Shown here in pieces: positions 8,028 to 19,291 of a stretch of DNA of 64,000 nt. Every line of letters begins with the position of its first letter. Position 1 is the first letter of the stretch. Source of the stretch: Agromyces sp. 3263 (lineage in GTDB: Bacteria; Actinomycetota; Actinomycetes; Actinomycetales; Microbacteriaceae). The position numbers and the translations under genes are program-made. Under the pieces are notes generated by a model that searched no databases, was not told where the DNA came from, and saw only the letters and a list, made by a program, of their open reading frames with translations. The stretch covers positions 2,232,001-2,296,000 of the forward strand of contig NZ_JAVDUV010000001.1 in the NCBI RefSeq assembly GCF_031456545.1, read 5' to 3'.

Positions 8028-9254
8028 ATGAGTCGTATCCGCACGGTCGAAGTGGTGCCCATGGCGTTTCCCGACCCGCCGCTGCTCAACAGTTGGGGAG
8101 TGCACGAGCCCCTCGCGCTCCGCACGCTGGTGATCCTGACGCTCGACGACGGCACGGTGGGCTTCGGCGAGACGAGCGGCGAAGCGCCGCTCCTCGGGCG
8201 GCTCCTGGCCGCAGCGCCGCGGCTCGTCGGCCTGCGGGTCGACGAGCCGTCCGCCCTCCACGACGCGGTGATGGCCACGCTCGACGCCGACGTCTGTGCG
8301 ATCGAACTCCGCAAGGCCTTCGCGCCCTTCGAGGTGGCGGCGCTCGACGCGCTCGGCAGGCTCGAGGGCGTGCCCGCCAGCGAACTGCTCGGCGGCCGCG
8401 AGCGCGACGCCATCGACTTCGCGGGCTATCTCTTCTTCAAGTGGGCCGGCCACCCCGGAGCCGCTCCCGACGATTGGGGTGCGGCAGACGAGGCTGAAGG
8501 TCTCGTGGCTCTCGCGGGGCGCCTCATCGACGACTACGGATTCCGCTCGCTGAAGCTCAAGGCGGGCGTGCTGGCCCCCGAGCGCGAGATCGCGGCGATG
8601 CGGGCGCTCAGGGCCGCCTACCCCGAGGTGCCTCTGCGCATCGACCCCAACGGAGCCTGGCGCGTCGACACCGCCATCGAGGTCGCGCGCCGGCTCGAGG
8701 GCGTCGCCGAGTACCTCGAGGACCCGACGCTCGGCCTCGACGGCATGGCCGCCGTGCGGGCGTCGACGACACTCCCGCTGGCGACGAACATGGTCGTCGT
8801 CTCTCCCGAGACGCTCGAGCCGGCCGTCGAGGCCGGCGCCGTCGACATCGTGCTCGCCGACCATCACTACTGGGGCGGCCTCGCTGCGACCCGCGAGCTG
8901 GGGCGCGCCTGCGCCACGTACGGCCTTGGACTCTCGATGCACTCGAACTCGCACCTCGGCGTCTCGCTCGCCGCGATGGTGCACGCCGCGGCCGCCACAC
9001 CCGAGCTCGATCACGCCTGCGACACCCACTACCCCTGGAATGCGGCATCCGACATCGTCGTGCCTGGGGCGATCGCCTTCCGCGACGGCGCGGTGCGGGT
9101 GCCCGACGGCCCGGGCCTCGGGGTCGACGTGCGGCGCGACGTCGTCGACCGATTGCACCGCGCCTACCTCGAGTCGGGGCGGACGGTGCGCGACGACACG
9201 GCCTACGCCCGCACGGTGGACCCCGCCTACGACCCCACCCTGCCGAGGTTCTGA
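8028..9254 (+). CDS. gudD: Glucarate dehydratase (enolase superfamily)
   Basis: A 408-residue member of the mandelate racemase/glucarate dehydratase branch of the enolase superfamily. It dehydrates D-glucarate (and L-idarate) to 5-keto-4-deoxy-D-glucarate. Visible active-site elements are the KxK pair K176/K178 in LKLKAG, the metal ligands D206 in DPNGAW and Glu in LEDP, and the MHSNSHLG segment (H305, H309) that marks glucarate dehydratases. The N-terminal capping domain occupies about residues 1-130. It is the first gene of a coupled operon (ATGA overlap with the next gene) and shares a LacI operator with divergent udh, which would supply the aldarate. The galactarate-specific family is different, so glucarate is the best call. 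Confidence 0.9.
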   Translation: MSRIRTVEVVPMAFPDPPLLNSWGVHEPLALRTLVILTLDDGTVGFGETSGEAPLLGRLLAAAPRLVGLRVDEPSALHDAVMATLDADVCAIELRKAFAPFEVAALDALGRLEGVPASELLGGRERDAIDFAGYLFFKWAGHPGAAPDDWGAADEAEGLVALAGRLIDDYGFRSLKLKAGVLAPEREIAAMRALRAAYPEVPLRIDPNGAWRVDTAIEVARRLEGVAEYLEDPTLGLDGMAAVRASTTLPLATNMVVVSPETLEPAVEAGAVDIVLADHHYWGGLAATRELGRACATYGLGLSMHSNSHLGVSLAAMVHAAAATPELDHACDTHYPWNAASDIVVPGAIAFRDGAVRVPDGPGLGVDVRRDVVDRLHRAYLESGRTVRDDTAYARTVDPAYDPTLPRF

Positions 9255-10333
9255 TGGAGGCCACCTTCCGACTCTTCCCGTGGGATGTCGAGGGAGATCC
9301 GGACGCGGCGGTGCGACTGCGCGCCGAGGGCGTCGCCCGGATCGCACTCGCCGCGACCTACCATGGCGCGCGCACCATCACGCCGCGGCATCCGCTGCAT
9401 CGCATCGTCGACCTTCCTGGGTCGGCGAGCTATCTCGGAGAACCCGCACCGCTGCCGCTCGGCGCCTTCTCCTTCGACGGCGCACGTCACGAACTCGAGC
9501 GAGTCGGCATGCGGGTCGACACCTGGGCGGTGATCGGCCACGTCGACGGCGCCGCACCCGGGGTTCCGCGAGTCGAGAACGCCTTCGGCGACCGGATGCC
9601 GCATGCCCCGTGCCTCTCGCAGGCCCCCACCCGAGCGTTCCTCCGCGAGCTGGTGGGGGCGGCGGCTCGGGCGAGTGCCGGAGCTGCGCTGCACCTCGAG
9701 GCGGTCGGCTGGCAGGGGCTCGCGCACGGGTCCCTGCACGACAAGCTGCACGGGGCCGACCTCGGCGAGGCGGCCGCGGAACTGTTGGCGATGTGCGTCT
9801 GCGCGGCCTGCGCCCGTGCGGTGGGGATCGACGCCGAGGTGCTCGCCGAGTCGCTGCGTGCGGCCATCGACCAGCCGGCCGTCGGTCGTGCGACCGAACG
9901 CCGTGCGAGCGATGGCCGCGATCCGGTGTACCGAGCGGATGCCGCGAGCGACGGGCCCCTCGCGGCCTTGCGCCAGTACCGGGCCGAGGTGGCGGCCGAG
10001 ATCGCGACCGAACTCGTGGCCCTCGCCCGCGACTCGGGTGCCGGTGAGGTGAGCCTCGGTGCCGCGGACGCCGTCGGGGTGAGGCTTCCGATCGAACGCC
10101 TGGTGGACTGCTGGGGCGACGTCGACCGCGGCGTCGACGCGCTGGCGCGGAAGGCCGGCGACACCGGAGCGACCGCGTACGTCGACATCCTCTCGGGAGA
10201 TCCGGACGGTTTCGCCGCGCACTGGCAGCGGCTCGTCGCGTCGGGTGCTCATCGCCTGCACGTGTACCACGCGGGCCTCGCATCGACGCGGCGGCTGCGT
10301 GCCGGCGTCGCGGCCGCCGGGAGCATCCGATGA
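9254..10333 (+). CDS. Unrecognised protein in the uronate operon
   Basis: I do not recognise this 359-residue protein. It begins MEATFRLFPWDVEGDPD and has segments such as AATYHGARTITPRHP, a histidine/glycine-rich GLAHGSLHDKLHG near residue 160, and HRLHVYHAGL near the C-terminus. Alternating beta-like and helical stretches suggest an alpha/beta barrel, possibly a sugar-active hydrolase or isomerase. It starts within the gudD stop (ATGA) and overlaps the aldolase-like gene, so it is translated with the aldarate enzymes and probably acts on a pathway intermediate or an upstream oligouronide. No catalytic residues can be assigned. The fold and role are inferences. Confidence 0.75.
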   Translation: MEATFRLFPWDVEGDPDAAVRLRAEGVARIALAATYHGARTITPRHPLHRIVDLPGSASYLGEPAPLPLGAFSFDGARHELERVGMRVDTWAVIGHVDGAAPGVPRVENAFGDRMPHAPCLSQAPTRAFLRELVGAAARASAGAALHLEAVGWQGLAHGSLHDKLHGADLGEAAAELLAMCVCAACARAVGIDAEVLAESLRAAIDQPAVGRATERRASDGRDPVYRADAASDGPLAALRQYRAEVAAEIATELVALARDSGAGEVSLGAADAVGVRLPIERLVDCWGDVDRGVDALARKAGDTGATAYVDILSGDPDGFAAHWQRLVASGAHRLHVYHAGLASTRRLRAGVAAAGSIR

Positions 10334-10992
10334 GGACGTCGACCTCGCGCCGGGAGCACGTGATCGCCGTGCTGCGGGCGCCGAGCGCCCGGCGATTCGC
10401 GGAGGTGGCCTCCGTGCTCGCCGACGCCGGGCTTTCGCGGCTGGAGTTCACGCTGACGAGCGACGGCACGCTCGACGCCATCACGGCGGCCAAGGGAGCG
10501 CTGCCGCACCTGGCCGTCGGGTGCGGCACGGCGCGCACCCCGGCCGACGTGCGCCGCGCCACGGATGCCGGCGCCGACTTCGTCGTGAGCCAGTACCACG
10601 ACCCGGCGCTCACCGAGGCGGCTCGTTGCACCGGGATCGAGTACATCCCCGGTGCGCTGACGCCGGGCGAGATCGCACGGGCCGCCCTCGACGCCGACCT
10701 CGTGAAGGTCTCGCCGATCGGCCCGGTCGGTGGTGTGTCCTACCTGCGTGAGCTCGTGGGTCCGCTGCCCGACATCCCGCTCTTCCCGACCGGTGGCGTG
10801 CGTCCCGACGAGCTCGGCGCGTACTTCGACGCGGGCGCGGCCTACGTCGGCGTGAGTGCGCTGCTCCTGCAGGACGCGCTCGTCGGCGGCGACCTGCGAG
10901 CGCTCGAGGAGCGCACCCGCGCGGCACTCGTCCCCCTCGCCGCCCTCGATCAGACTGATCGGCCCGTCTCGACCCCGAAAGGACACGCATGA
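10330..10992 (+). CDS. KDPG/KHG aldolase family protein
   Basis: A 220-residue class I aldolase of the KDPG family. These enzymes cleave 2-keto-3-deoxy sugar acids to pyruvate and an aldehyde. The family Glu lies in RLEFTLTSD, and the Schiff-base Lys in LVKVSPIGPVGG, where the usual Phe of the KFFP motif is Ser. The phosphate/carboxylate loop PTGGV is present. The operon contains garR but no HpcH-type 5-keto-4-deoxyglucarate aldolase (garL). This protein may therefore do that step, giving pyruvate and tartronate semialdehyde; alternatively it splits KDPG from another branch. It overlaps both neighbours by 4 bp. The family call is secure, the substrate inferred. Confidence 0.82.
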   Translation: MRTSTSRREHVIAVLRAPSARRFAEVASVLADAGLSRLEFTLTSDGTLDAITAAKGALPHLAVGCGTARTPADVRRATDAGADFVVSQYHDPALTEAARCTGIEYIPGALTPGEIARAALDADLVKVSPIGPVGGVSYLRELVGPLPDIPLFPTGGVRPDELGAYFDAGAAYVGVSALLLQDALVGGDLRALEERTRAALVPLAALDQTDRPVSTPKGHA

Positions 10993-11900
10993 CCGTCACG
11001 TTCATCGGACTCGGCATCATGGGGGCGCCCATGGCGCGCAACCTGCTTGCCGCCGGCCACGACGTCATCGGCATCAACCGCTCACACGGCCCGGTGGCGC
11101 GCTTCATCGCCGCAGGCGGACGCGCCGCCGAGCTCGCGGATGCTGTCGCGGCGTCCGAGGTCGTCATGCTCATGCTGCCCGACTCGCCGGACGTCGAACG
11201 GGTCGTGCTCGGCGACGACTCCGGAGCAGACGGCGATGGCGGCGGCGTGCTCGTCGCCGCACGGCCTGGTACGTGCATCGTCGACCTCAGCTCGATCGCG
11301 CCGGCGACGTCACGGCGGCTCGCCGAGGTGTGTGCGACACGCGGCATCCGCTACCTCGACGCCCCCGTGAGCGGCGGCGAGCAGGGAGCGATCGAGGGCA
11401 CCCTCTCGATCATGGTGGGCGGCGCCGCCGACGACCTGGCCGCCGTTCGACCGCTGCTCGAGGCGATCGGATCGACGATCGTGCACGTCGGCGACGTCGG
11501 GGCGGGCCAGACGGTGAAGGCGGCCAACCAGCTCATCGTGGCGGGGACGATCCAGCTCGTGGCAGAGGCGCTCGTGTTCCTCGAGCAGCACGGCGCCGAC
11601 GTCGAGGCAGCGGTGCGCGTGCTCGCCGGTGGCCTCGCAGGGAACCGGATCCTCGACCGCAAGTCCGCGGGCATGATCGAGCGCCGGTTCGAACCGGGAT
11701 TCCGCATCGAACTGCACCGGAAGGACCTCGGCATCTACCTCGCCGCGGCGCGCGATGCCGGCGTGGTGTCGCCGGCGGGTGCCGTGGTGGGTCAGCTGCT
11801 CGAGTCGGCGGTCGCCAACGGCGACGGCGCTCTCGACCACACGGCGCTGCTGCGGGGCGTCGACCGCATGAACGGTCGCGAGGTCACGCCCGCGGCGTAG
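10989..11900 (+). CDS. garR: Tartronate semialdehyde reductase (3-hydroxyisobutyrate dehydrogenase family)
   Basis: A 303-residue beta-hydroxyacid dehydrogenase. The N-terminus has GLGIMGAPMARNL, the NAD(P)-binding motif. The substrate-binding DAPVSGGEQGAIEG follows in mid-protein, and the catalytic Lys sits in GAGQTVKAANQLI. The sequence style and the DAPVSGGE motif fit GarR/GlxR, which reduces tartronate semialdehyde to D-glycerate. It is the last gene of the gudD operon and completes glucarate breakdown. It overlaps the aldolase-like gene by 4 bp and ends 17 bp inside the convergent LacI-family gene. A 3-hydroxyisobutyrate dehydrogenase role is less likely in this context. Confidence 0.85.
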   Translation: MTVTFIGLGIMGAPMARNLLAAGHDVIGINRSHGPVARFIAAGGRAAELADAVAASEVVMLMLPDSPDVERVVLGDDSGADGDGGGVLVAARPGTCIVDLSSIAPATSRRLAEVCATRGIRYLDAPVSGGEQGAIEGTLSIMVGGAADDLAAVRPLLEAIGSTIVHVGDVGAGQTVKAANQLIVAGTIQLVAEALVFLEQHGADVEAAVRVLAGGLAGNRILDRKSAGMIERRFEPGFRIELHRKDLGIYLAAARDAGVVSPAGAVVGQLLESAVANGDGALDHTALLRGVDRMNGREVTPAA

Positions 11901-12933
11901 GGAGCGACGTGGCGCGCACGACGATCTCGGGGGCGAACCGGCCCTCGAGGTTCGCCTCGGTCTCCAGACCGAGCAGCAGGCGCACGGCTGCAGCGCCCAA
12001 GGCGGCCGACGGGTGCCGGATCGTCGTGAGCGGCACGATGGCGAAGTCGGCGAACTCGATGTCGTCGTAGCCGACGAGTGAGAGCTCGTCGGGGATCGCG
12101 ATGCCGGCCACGATGAGTCCGTGCAGCAGGCCCAGCGCGAGCAGGTCGTTGCCGGCGAAGATGCCGTCGGGACGGTCGCCGGGCGCGAGTTCGCCGAGGG
12201 CCACGGCCACCTCCTCGCCGATGCGGGCGTTCTGCGCCGGGGTGCGGATGACCTCGAGGGAAGGAGCCGGGGAGCCCGCGCCGCCCGAGGTGTCCGTTCC
12301 AGCCTCCCGAAGCGCCCGCCGTGCGCCCGCCAGGCGGGCGTCGACATGCGGGTGCGGGCCACCGACGAACAGGAGTCGCCTGCGGCCCTGCTCGAGCAGG
12401 TGCCGCATCGCGAGGTATCCGCCCTGCTCGTTGTCGCCCGAGATCGCGGGGAAGTCGTGCGGTCCCTCGGCGAGGCCGACGAGCACGAACGGGGTGCCCT
12501 GGTCGCGCAGGGCGAGGAGCTCGGCGGGCACGCCGCCGACGGGTGCCGCGATGATGCCGCTCACCTGCTGGGACTCGAAGAAGTTCACGTAGTCGCGTTC
12601 GCGTTGCGGGTCGTCGTCGCTGTTGACGACGATGATGAAGCGCCCGTTGGCGGATGCCTCGCGCTCGGCGCCGGCCGCGACCTCGGCGTAGACCGGGTTG
12701 GCGGTGTTCGAGATGAGCAGCCCGAAGGCGAGGCTGTGGCCCATTCGCAGGCGGCGGGCGGCGTCGTTGCCGACGTAGCCGAGCTCGTCGGCGGCCGCGA
12801 GGACCCGCTTGCGCAGCGGCTCCGAGACGCGCGACGGCTGCGTGAACGTGTACGACGCAGTCGCCCGCGACACGCCGGCGTGGTCGGCGACGTCCTTGAT
12901 CGTCGCTGGCGCTGTGCGTTTCACGCTCGGCAT
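11884..12933 (-). CDS. LacI-family repressor, probable regulator of the uronate/pectin genes
   Basis: A 349-residue LacI/GalR regulator. Residues 10-60 form the DNA-binding domain with hinge (ATIKDVADHAGVSRATASY, then LGYVGNDAARRLR). The rest is a periplasmic-binding-protein-like effector domain with typical pieces such as GLLISNTANPVYAEV, GIFAGNDLLALGLL and LVGYDDIEFADF. The gene lies inside the catabolic cluster, between garR and the GH106 gene, with a palindrome upstream that could also give autoregulation. Four palindromes with the same half-site occur at the promoters of the cluster, so this protein is the likely binder. The effector is probably a uronate, aldarate or oligouronide (inference). 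Confidence 0.88.
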   Translation of the reverse strand: MPSVKRTAPATIKDVADHAGVSRATASYTFTQPSRVSEPLRKRVLAAADELGYVGNDAARRLRMGHSLAFGLLISNTANPVYAEVAAGAEREASANGRFIIVVNSDDDPQRERDYVNFFESQQVSGIIAAPVGGVPAELLALRDQGTPFVLVGLAEGPHDFPAISGDNEQGGYLAMRHLLEQGRRRLLFVGGPHPHVDARLAGARRALREAGTDTSGGAGSPAPSLEVIRTPAQNARIGEEVAVALGELAPGDRPDGIFAGNDLLALGLLHGLIVAGIAIPDELSLVGYDDIEFADFAIVPLTTIRHPSAALGAAAVRLLLGLETEANLEGRFAPEIVVRATSLPTPRA

Positions 12934-12992
12934 CTCGCTCCCTTGCAGCTGCTTGTCGTGCCCGTGGGCCGTACGCTAGCGTAGCGGAAATC

Positions 12993-13006
12993 GTGAATCG
13001 ATTCAC
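12993..13006. promoter_or_regulatory. LacI-type operator upstream of the GH106 gene
   Basis: The perfect palindrome GTGAATCGATTCAC lies 11 bp before the GH106 start and about 60 bp before the divergent LacI gene. Binding here would block initiation of the glycosidase gene and may autoregulate the repressor. It is identical in core to the sites at 15611 and 20998. Confidence 0.82.
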
Positions 13007-13017
13007 GGTCTGAAGGG

Positions 13018-15603
<2,586 letters not shown>

Positions 15604-15610
15604 CCGTGTT

Positions 15611-15624
15611 GTGAATCGATTCAC
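15611..15624. promoter_or_regulatory. LacI-type operator upstream of the sugar ABC operon
   Basis: The palindrome GTGAATCGATTCAC lies between the GH106 stop and the first permease gene, 21 bp before that start. It indicates separate control of the importer by the same repressor. Confidence 0.82.
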
Positions 15625-15645
15625 GATCACGAAGGAGTGACACCC

Positions 15646-16593
15646 GTGGCTAGCACCCTCCTGGAGGAACGCGCGGCGGCCTTGCCTGCTGCCGCGTCCC
15701 TGACCCCGTCGCCGCGGCGGCGAGCGCGCCGAGCCGGCGTGGTCGCCCCGTGGTGGTTCGTCGCGCCGGCCGTCGCGATCTACGTCTTCATCGTCGTGGT
15801 GCCGAGCACGCGTGGGGCGTTCTTCTCGTTCACCGACTGGAACGGCTTGGCCGGCGACTGGTCGTGGGTGGGCTTCGAGAACTTCGCCGACGTCTTCACC
15901 GACCGGGCCGCGCAGGCCGCCCTCTGGAACACGCTCGTGCTCGCGGTGCTGTGCACCGTCATCCAGAACGCGATCGGCCTGGCCCTCGCGGTCGGCCTGC
16001 ACACCATGGTGAAGTCGCGGTACATCCTGCGCGTCGTGTTCTTCGCCCCGGTCGTGCTCACCCCGCTCGTCTCGGGCTACGTGTGGAGCTACCTCCTCTC
16101 GCCGAACGGCACGGTGAACGAGGTGCTGCGCGGCCTCGGGCTCGGATTCCTCGCACAGGACTGGCTCGGCGACCCGCAGTACGCGCTCTATTCCGTCGTG
16201 GCGGCGGTCGTCTGGCAGTTCGCCGGCTACTCGATGGTGATCTTCCTCGCAGGCCTGCAGGCGGTGCCAGAGGAGATCCTCGAAGCGGCGACGATCGACG
16301 GCGCCGGCCCGTGGCGGCGATTCTGGAGCGTGACGTTCCCGCTCCTGAACGGCGCCGTCGTGATCAACGTCATGCTCAGCCTCATCGGCGGCCTCAAGCA
16401 GTTCGACCAGGTCGTCGCGATGACCGGCGGCGGCCCTGGCACGGCCACCGAGACCATCTCGACGCTCATCTACAAGAACGCGTTCCTGCTCGGCGAGTAC
16501 CCGTTCTCGGTCGCGCTCGCGGTGGTCATGACGATCCTGATCGCCGGGCTCTCCGCCATTCAGTACCGACTCACCCTTCGGAAGGCCAGCTGA
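15646..16593 (+). CDS. Carbohydrate ABC transporter permease (CUT1, MalF type)
   Basis: A 315-residue integral membrane permease of the CUT1 sugar importer family. About six membrane helices are visible, starting at WWFVAPAVAIYVFIVVVP. The cytoplasmic EAA loop that docks the ATPase is EEILEAATIDGAGPWRRF. The GTG at 15646 is preferred over the GTG at 15637 because AAGGAG ends eight bases before it. The gene follows a LacI operator and is coupled to the second permease by an ATGA overlap. With the two genes after it, it forms an importer, probably for oligogalacturonides or rhamnosyl-uronides. No ATPase gene is adjacent, so a shared MsmX-type ATPase elsewhere is likely. Confidence 0.9.
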   Translation: MASTLLEERAAALPAAASLTPSPRRRARRAGVVAPWWFVAPAVAIYVFIVVVPSTRGAFFSFTDWNGLAGDWSWVGFENFADVFTDRAAQAALWNTLVLAVLCTVIQNAIGLALAVGLHTMVKSRYILRVVFFAPVVLTPLVSGYVWSYLLSPNGTVNEVLRGLGLGFLAQDWLGDPQYALYSVVAAVVWQFAGYSMVIFLAGLQAVPEEILEAATIDGAGPWRRFWSVTFPLLNGAVVINVMLSLIGGLKQFDQVVAMTGGGPGTATETISTLIYKNAFLLGEYPFSVALAVVMTILIAGLSAIQYRLTLRKAS

Positions 16594-17417
16594 TGCAGAC
16601 GCGCTACACCGGCCTGACGCTCGTCCGCGAGATCGTCCTCATCGGGGTCGCGGTCGTCTGGTTCATCCCGATCCTCGCGCTCGTGAACGTGTCGCTGAAG
16701 CCGAGCAACAGCCAGACCAACGCGCTCACCTTCGCCTGGCCGCCGACGTTCGAGAACTACGGCCGGGCCTGGGAGGAGGCGAGCCTCGGGGCCGCGCTGA
16801 TGAACAGCACGATCGTCGCCGTCGTGAGCATCGCCTTCATCGTCGCGATCTCGGCCCTCGCGTCGTATCCGCTCGCCCGGGTCACGCGGGCGTGGTCGCG
16901 GTGGACCTTCTACGGCCTCCTCGGCGGCCTGCTCATCCCGGCGCAGCTGGCGCTCCTGCCGCTCTACTCGACGATGCGCGACATCGGGCTCCTGGGATCG
17001 CTCTGGTCCGTCATCCTCATCAACATCGGCACCGCGATGCCGTTCTCGATCTTCCTGTACACGACCTTCATGCGCGACCTTCCCCTGGACTATGAGGAGG
17101 CGGCCCTCCTCGACGGCTGCGGGCCGGTTCGCTCGTTTCTCAGCGTGGTCTTCCCGCTCGTGCGTCCCGCGACGGGCACTGTCATCATCCTGAACCTCGT
17201 CGGCATCTGGAACGAGTTCTTCACCCCGCTCCTCTACCTGTCGGGCAGCGGCAACGCGACGGCGCCCGTCGCGATCTACAGCTTCGTCAGTCAATACGTC
17301 ACCGTCTGGCCGCTCGTCTTCGCCGGACTGGTCATCAGCGTCATCCCCATCCTCGCGGTCTACTTCTCGCTGCAGAAGTACGTCATCAAGGGGTTCGCGG
17401 GAGGACTCAAGGGATAG
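16593..17417 (+). CDS. Carbohydrate ABC transporter permease (CUT1, MalG type)
   Basis: A 274-residue partner permease of the MalG group. It starts MQTRYTGLTLVREI, has six predicted helices, a periplasmic loop with PPTFENYGRAW typical of this subunit, and the EAA loop DYEEAALLDGCGPVRSF. The C-terminus VIKGFAGGLKG is the usual CUT1 ending. It overlaps the first permease by the ATGA junction and precedes the binding-protein gene by 70 bp. Substrate as for its partner, inferred from the pectin context. Confidence 0.9.
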   Translation: MQTRYTGLTLVREIVLIGVAVVWFIPILALVNVSLKPSNSQTNALTFAWPPTFENYGRAWEEASLGAALMNSTIVAVVSIAFIVAISALASYPLARVTRAWSRWTFYGLLGGLLIPAQLALLPLYSTMRDIGLLGSLWSVILINIGTAMPFSIFLYTTFMRDLPLDYEEAALLDGCGPVRSFLSVVFPLVRPATGTVIILNLVGIWNEFFTPLLYLSGSGNATAPVAIYSFVSQYVTVWPLVFAGLVISVIPILAVYFSLQKYVIKGFAGGLKG

Positions 17418-17487
17418 CAGCACCCGTCCCTGCGGCGCGCAATCACCCATGCACCACGGGCATCCAGCCCACATTCAAGGAGGAATA

Positions 17488-18771
17488 GTGAAGCTCAATC
17501 CCACTCGCCGGGCGGGCGCGGCGATCGGCGTCGCGGCCGTCGCGGCACTCGTGCTCGCCGGCTGCTCGACCGACGGCGGCTCGAGCGGAGGCTCCGGCGA
17601 CGAGAACGTGCTGACGTTCACGGCGGCAGGGGAGGCTCCGGCGCAGGCGGCGATCGACGCGTTCGAGGCGGCCAACCCCGGCGTGACGGTCGACGCGACG
17701 TTCGCCAATGACGACGAGTCCTACCAGCAGACCCTGCGCACGCAGCTCTCGGCGGGCACCGCGCCCGACGTGTTCCGCGTCTGGCCCGGCAACGGCAACG
17801 CGACCTCGATCGTGGCGCTCAGCAACGACGGCCTGCTGCTCTCGCTCGACGACGAGGAGTGGGCGGGCGATGTCGACGACTCCGTTCGCCCGGTCGTCGA
17901 GGATGCCGACGGCAAGCTCGTGGGCGTGCCGGTCACGATGGTCGGCATCGGCGCGATCTGGAACGATCAGGCCGTCGAGGCGGCCGGCCTCGAGACGCCG
18001 ACCACGTGGAGCGAGGTGCTGCAGTTCTGCGCCGACGCGAAGGCCGCGGGCAAGGTCGCGTTCGCGCTCGGCCTGAAGTCGGCGTGGGTCACCCAGCTCG
18101 TGCCGTACGCGCTCACCGCGACCACGGTGTACGGCCCCGATCCCGACTTCACGGACCAGCAGCTCGACGGCGATGCGTCGTTCGTCGACTCCGGCTGGAA
18201 CGACGCCGAGTCGCAGTACCTCGAGCTGCGCGATGCCGGATGCTTCAACGACAACCCGAACGGCATCGGCTACGACGAGCAGATGACCATGCTGGGACAG
18301 GGAGACGCGCTCGGCGCCATCCACATCACCTCGGCCGGCGCGAACGCGCAGCAGTACGCACCCGAGGGCACGACGTTCTCGATGACGCCCTTCCCCGCGA
18401 CGGACGACGCGGACGACACGAACCTGCCCGTGTCGGTCGGCATCGTGTACTCGGCGAATGCGAAGGCGAAGAATCCCGAGCTGGCGAAGAAGTTCATCGA
18501 CTTCCTCGCGTCGAGCGAGGGTCAGTCGGTCTACGCGACCGCCGCGGGGGCTGCCCCGGCCCTGCCGTCCACGGACTTCGAGCCCGACCCGGTGCTCGCG
18601 GCGATCACCGAGTACCAGGCCGACGGCCGCGCGCGTCCGTTCCCCGACGTGTTCTGGCCGAACACGAAGGTGCAGCAGGAGCACCTCACCGGCATCCAGG
18701 AGCTCTTCAACAACAGCATCACGGTCGACGAGTTGCTGCAGCGCATGGACACCGCGTTCGCCGACGACTAG
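17488..18771 (+). CDS. Sugar ABC transporter substrate-binding lipoprotein
   Basis: A 427-residue extracellular solute-binding protein (cluster 1). The start is the GTG at 17488, with AAGGAGG just upstream; an in-frame extension to 17449 lacks a ribosome site and would bury the signal. Residues 1-25 form a lipoprotein signal with lipobox LAGC (Cys26), followed by a Gly/Ser linker. The mature protein has the expected NVLTFTAAGEAP start and a Trp-rich sugar site. It delivers sugar to the two preceding permeases. The 70-bp gap before it may allow extra expression. Oligouronide binding is inferred from the regulon. Confidence 0.9.
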   Translation: MKLNPTRRAGAAIGVAAVAALVLAGCSTDGGSSGGSGDENVLTFTAAGEAPAQAAIDAFEAANPGVTVDATFANDDESYQQTLRTQLSAGTAPDVFRVWPGNGNATSIVALSNDGLLLSLDDEEWAGDVDDSVRPVVEDADGKLVGVPVTMVGIGAIWNDQAVEAAGLETPTTWSEVLQFCADAKAAGKVAFALGLKSAWVTQLVPYALTATTVYGPDPDFTDQQLDGDASFVDSGWNDAESQYLELRDAGCFNDNPNGIGYDEQMTMLGQGDALGAIHITSAGANAQQYAPEGTTFSMTPFPATDDADDTNLPVSVGIVYSANAKAKNPELAKKFIDFLASSEGQSVYATAAGAAPALPSTDFEPDPVLAAITEYQADGRARPFPDVFWPNTKVQQEHLTGIQELFNNSITVDELLQRMDTAFADD

Positions 18772-18780
18772 TCGGGGGTT

Positions 18781-18817
18781 CGCGACGAGGCGGGGTGCGT
18801 GCTGCACCCCGCCTCGT
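18781..18817 (+). terminator. Strong hairpin terminator after the sugar ABC operon
   Basis: Perfect 16-bp arms (CGACGAGGCGGGGTGC and its complement) close a 5-nt loop just after the binding-protein stop. There is no U-tract, as is common in actinobacteria. Confidence 0.8.
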
Positions 18818-18870
18818 CGCGTTGCGCCTACGCGCTCCGGATGCCGCGGCGCGGCCGCTACCCTCGACGC

Positions 18871-19212
18871 ATGCCTGCGACCGAACGCCTCTTCAGCTAC
18901 GGCACCTTGCGCCTCCCCGGGGTGCAACGCGAGCTCTTCGGCACGGAGTTGCCCACGTCGGCGGACGCGCTCGTCGGGTGGCGGCTCCGGATGCTGCGCA
19001 TCACCGATCCCGACGTGGTCACGCTGAGCGGCGAGGCCGAGCATCCGATCCTCGAGCGCACCGACGACCCCGACGATCGCGTCGACGGGGCCGTGCTCGA
19101 GGTGACCGCCGCGCAGCTCGCCGCCGCGGATGAGTACGAGGTCGACGACTACCGTCGCGTCCGTGCGCGGCTCGTGTCGGGCGGCGACGCCTGGGTGTAC
19201 GCGGCGGGCTGA
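18871..19212 (+). CDS. Gamma-glutamylcyclotransferase-like (GGCT/AIG2) protein
   Basis: A 113-residue GGCT-fold protein. The signature FSYGTLRLPGVQ (residues 8-19) includes the YGTL loop that binds the gamma-glutamyl group. An acidic YEVDDYRRV segment near residue 90 is also typical, and the acidic residue at DEYEVDDY could be the catalytic Glu. Members either cyclise gamma-glutamyl amines or amino acids, or have unknown roles. It lies between two hairpin terminators, so it is monocistronic. Substrate unknown. Confidence 0.78.
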   Translation: MPATERLFSYGTLRLPGVQRELFGTELPTSADALVGWRLRMLRITDPDVVTLSGEAEHPILERTDDPDDRVDGAVLEVTAAQLAAADEYEVDDYRRVRARLVSGGDAWVYAAG

Positions 19213-19216
19213 TCCG

Positions 19217-19234
19217 GGCGGCCTTCCGGCCGCC
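19217..19234. terminator. Bidirectional hairpin between convergent genes
   Basis: GGCGGCC and its exact complement flank a TTCC loop in the gap between the GGCT gene and the convergent GH28 gene. It is a compact GC-rich terminator usable from both sides. Confidence 0.65.
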
Positions 19235-19291
19235 GCGCGGATGCCCCGGGCCCGCAGTGCGGCTCGAGGCATCCGTTCGCTGCTGGAATTG

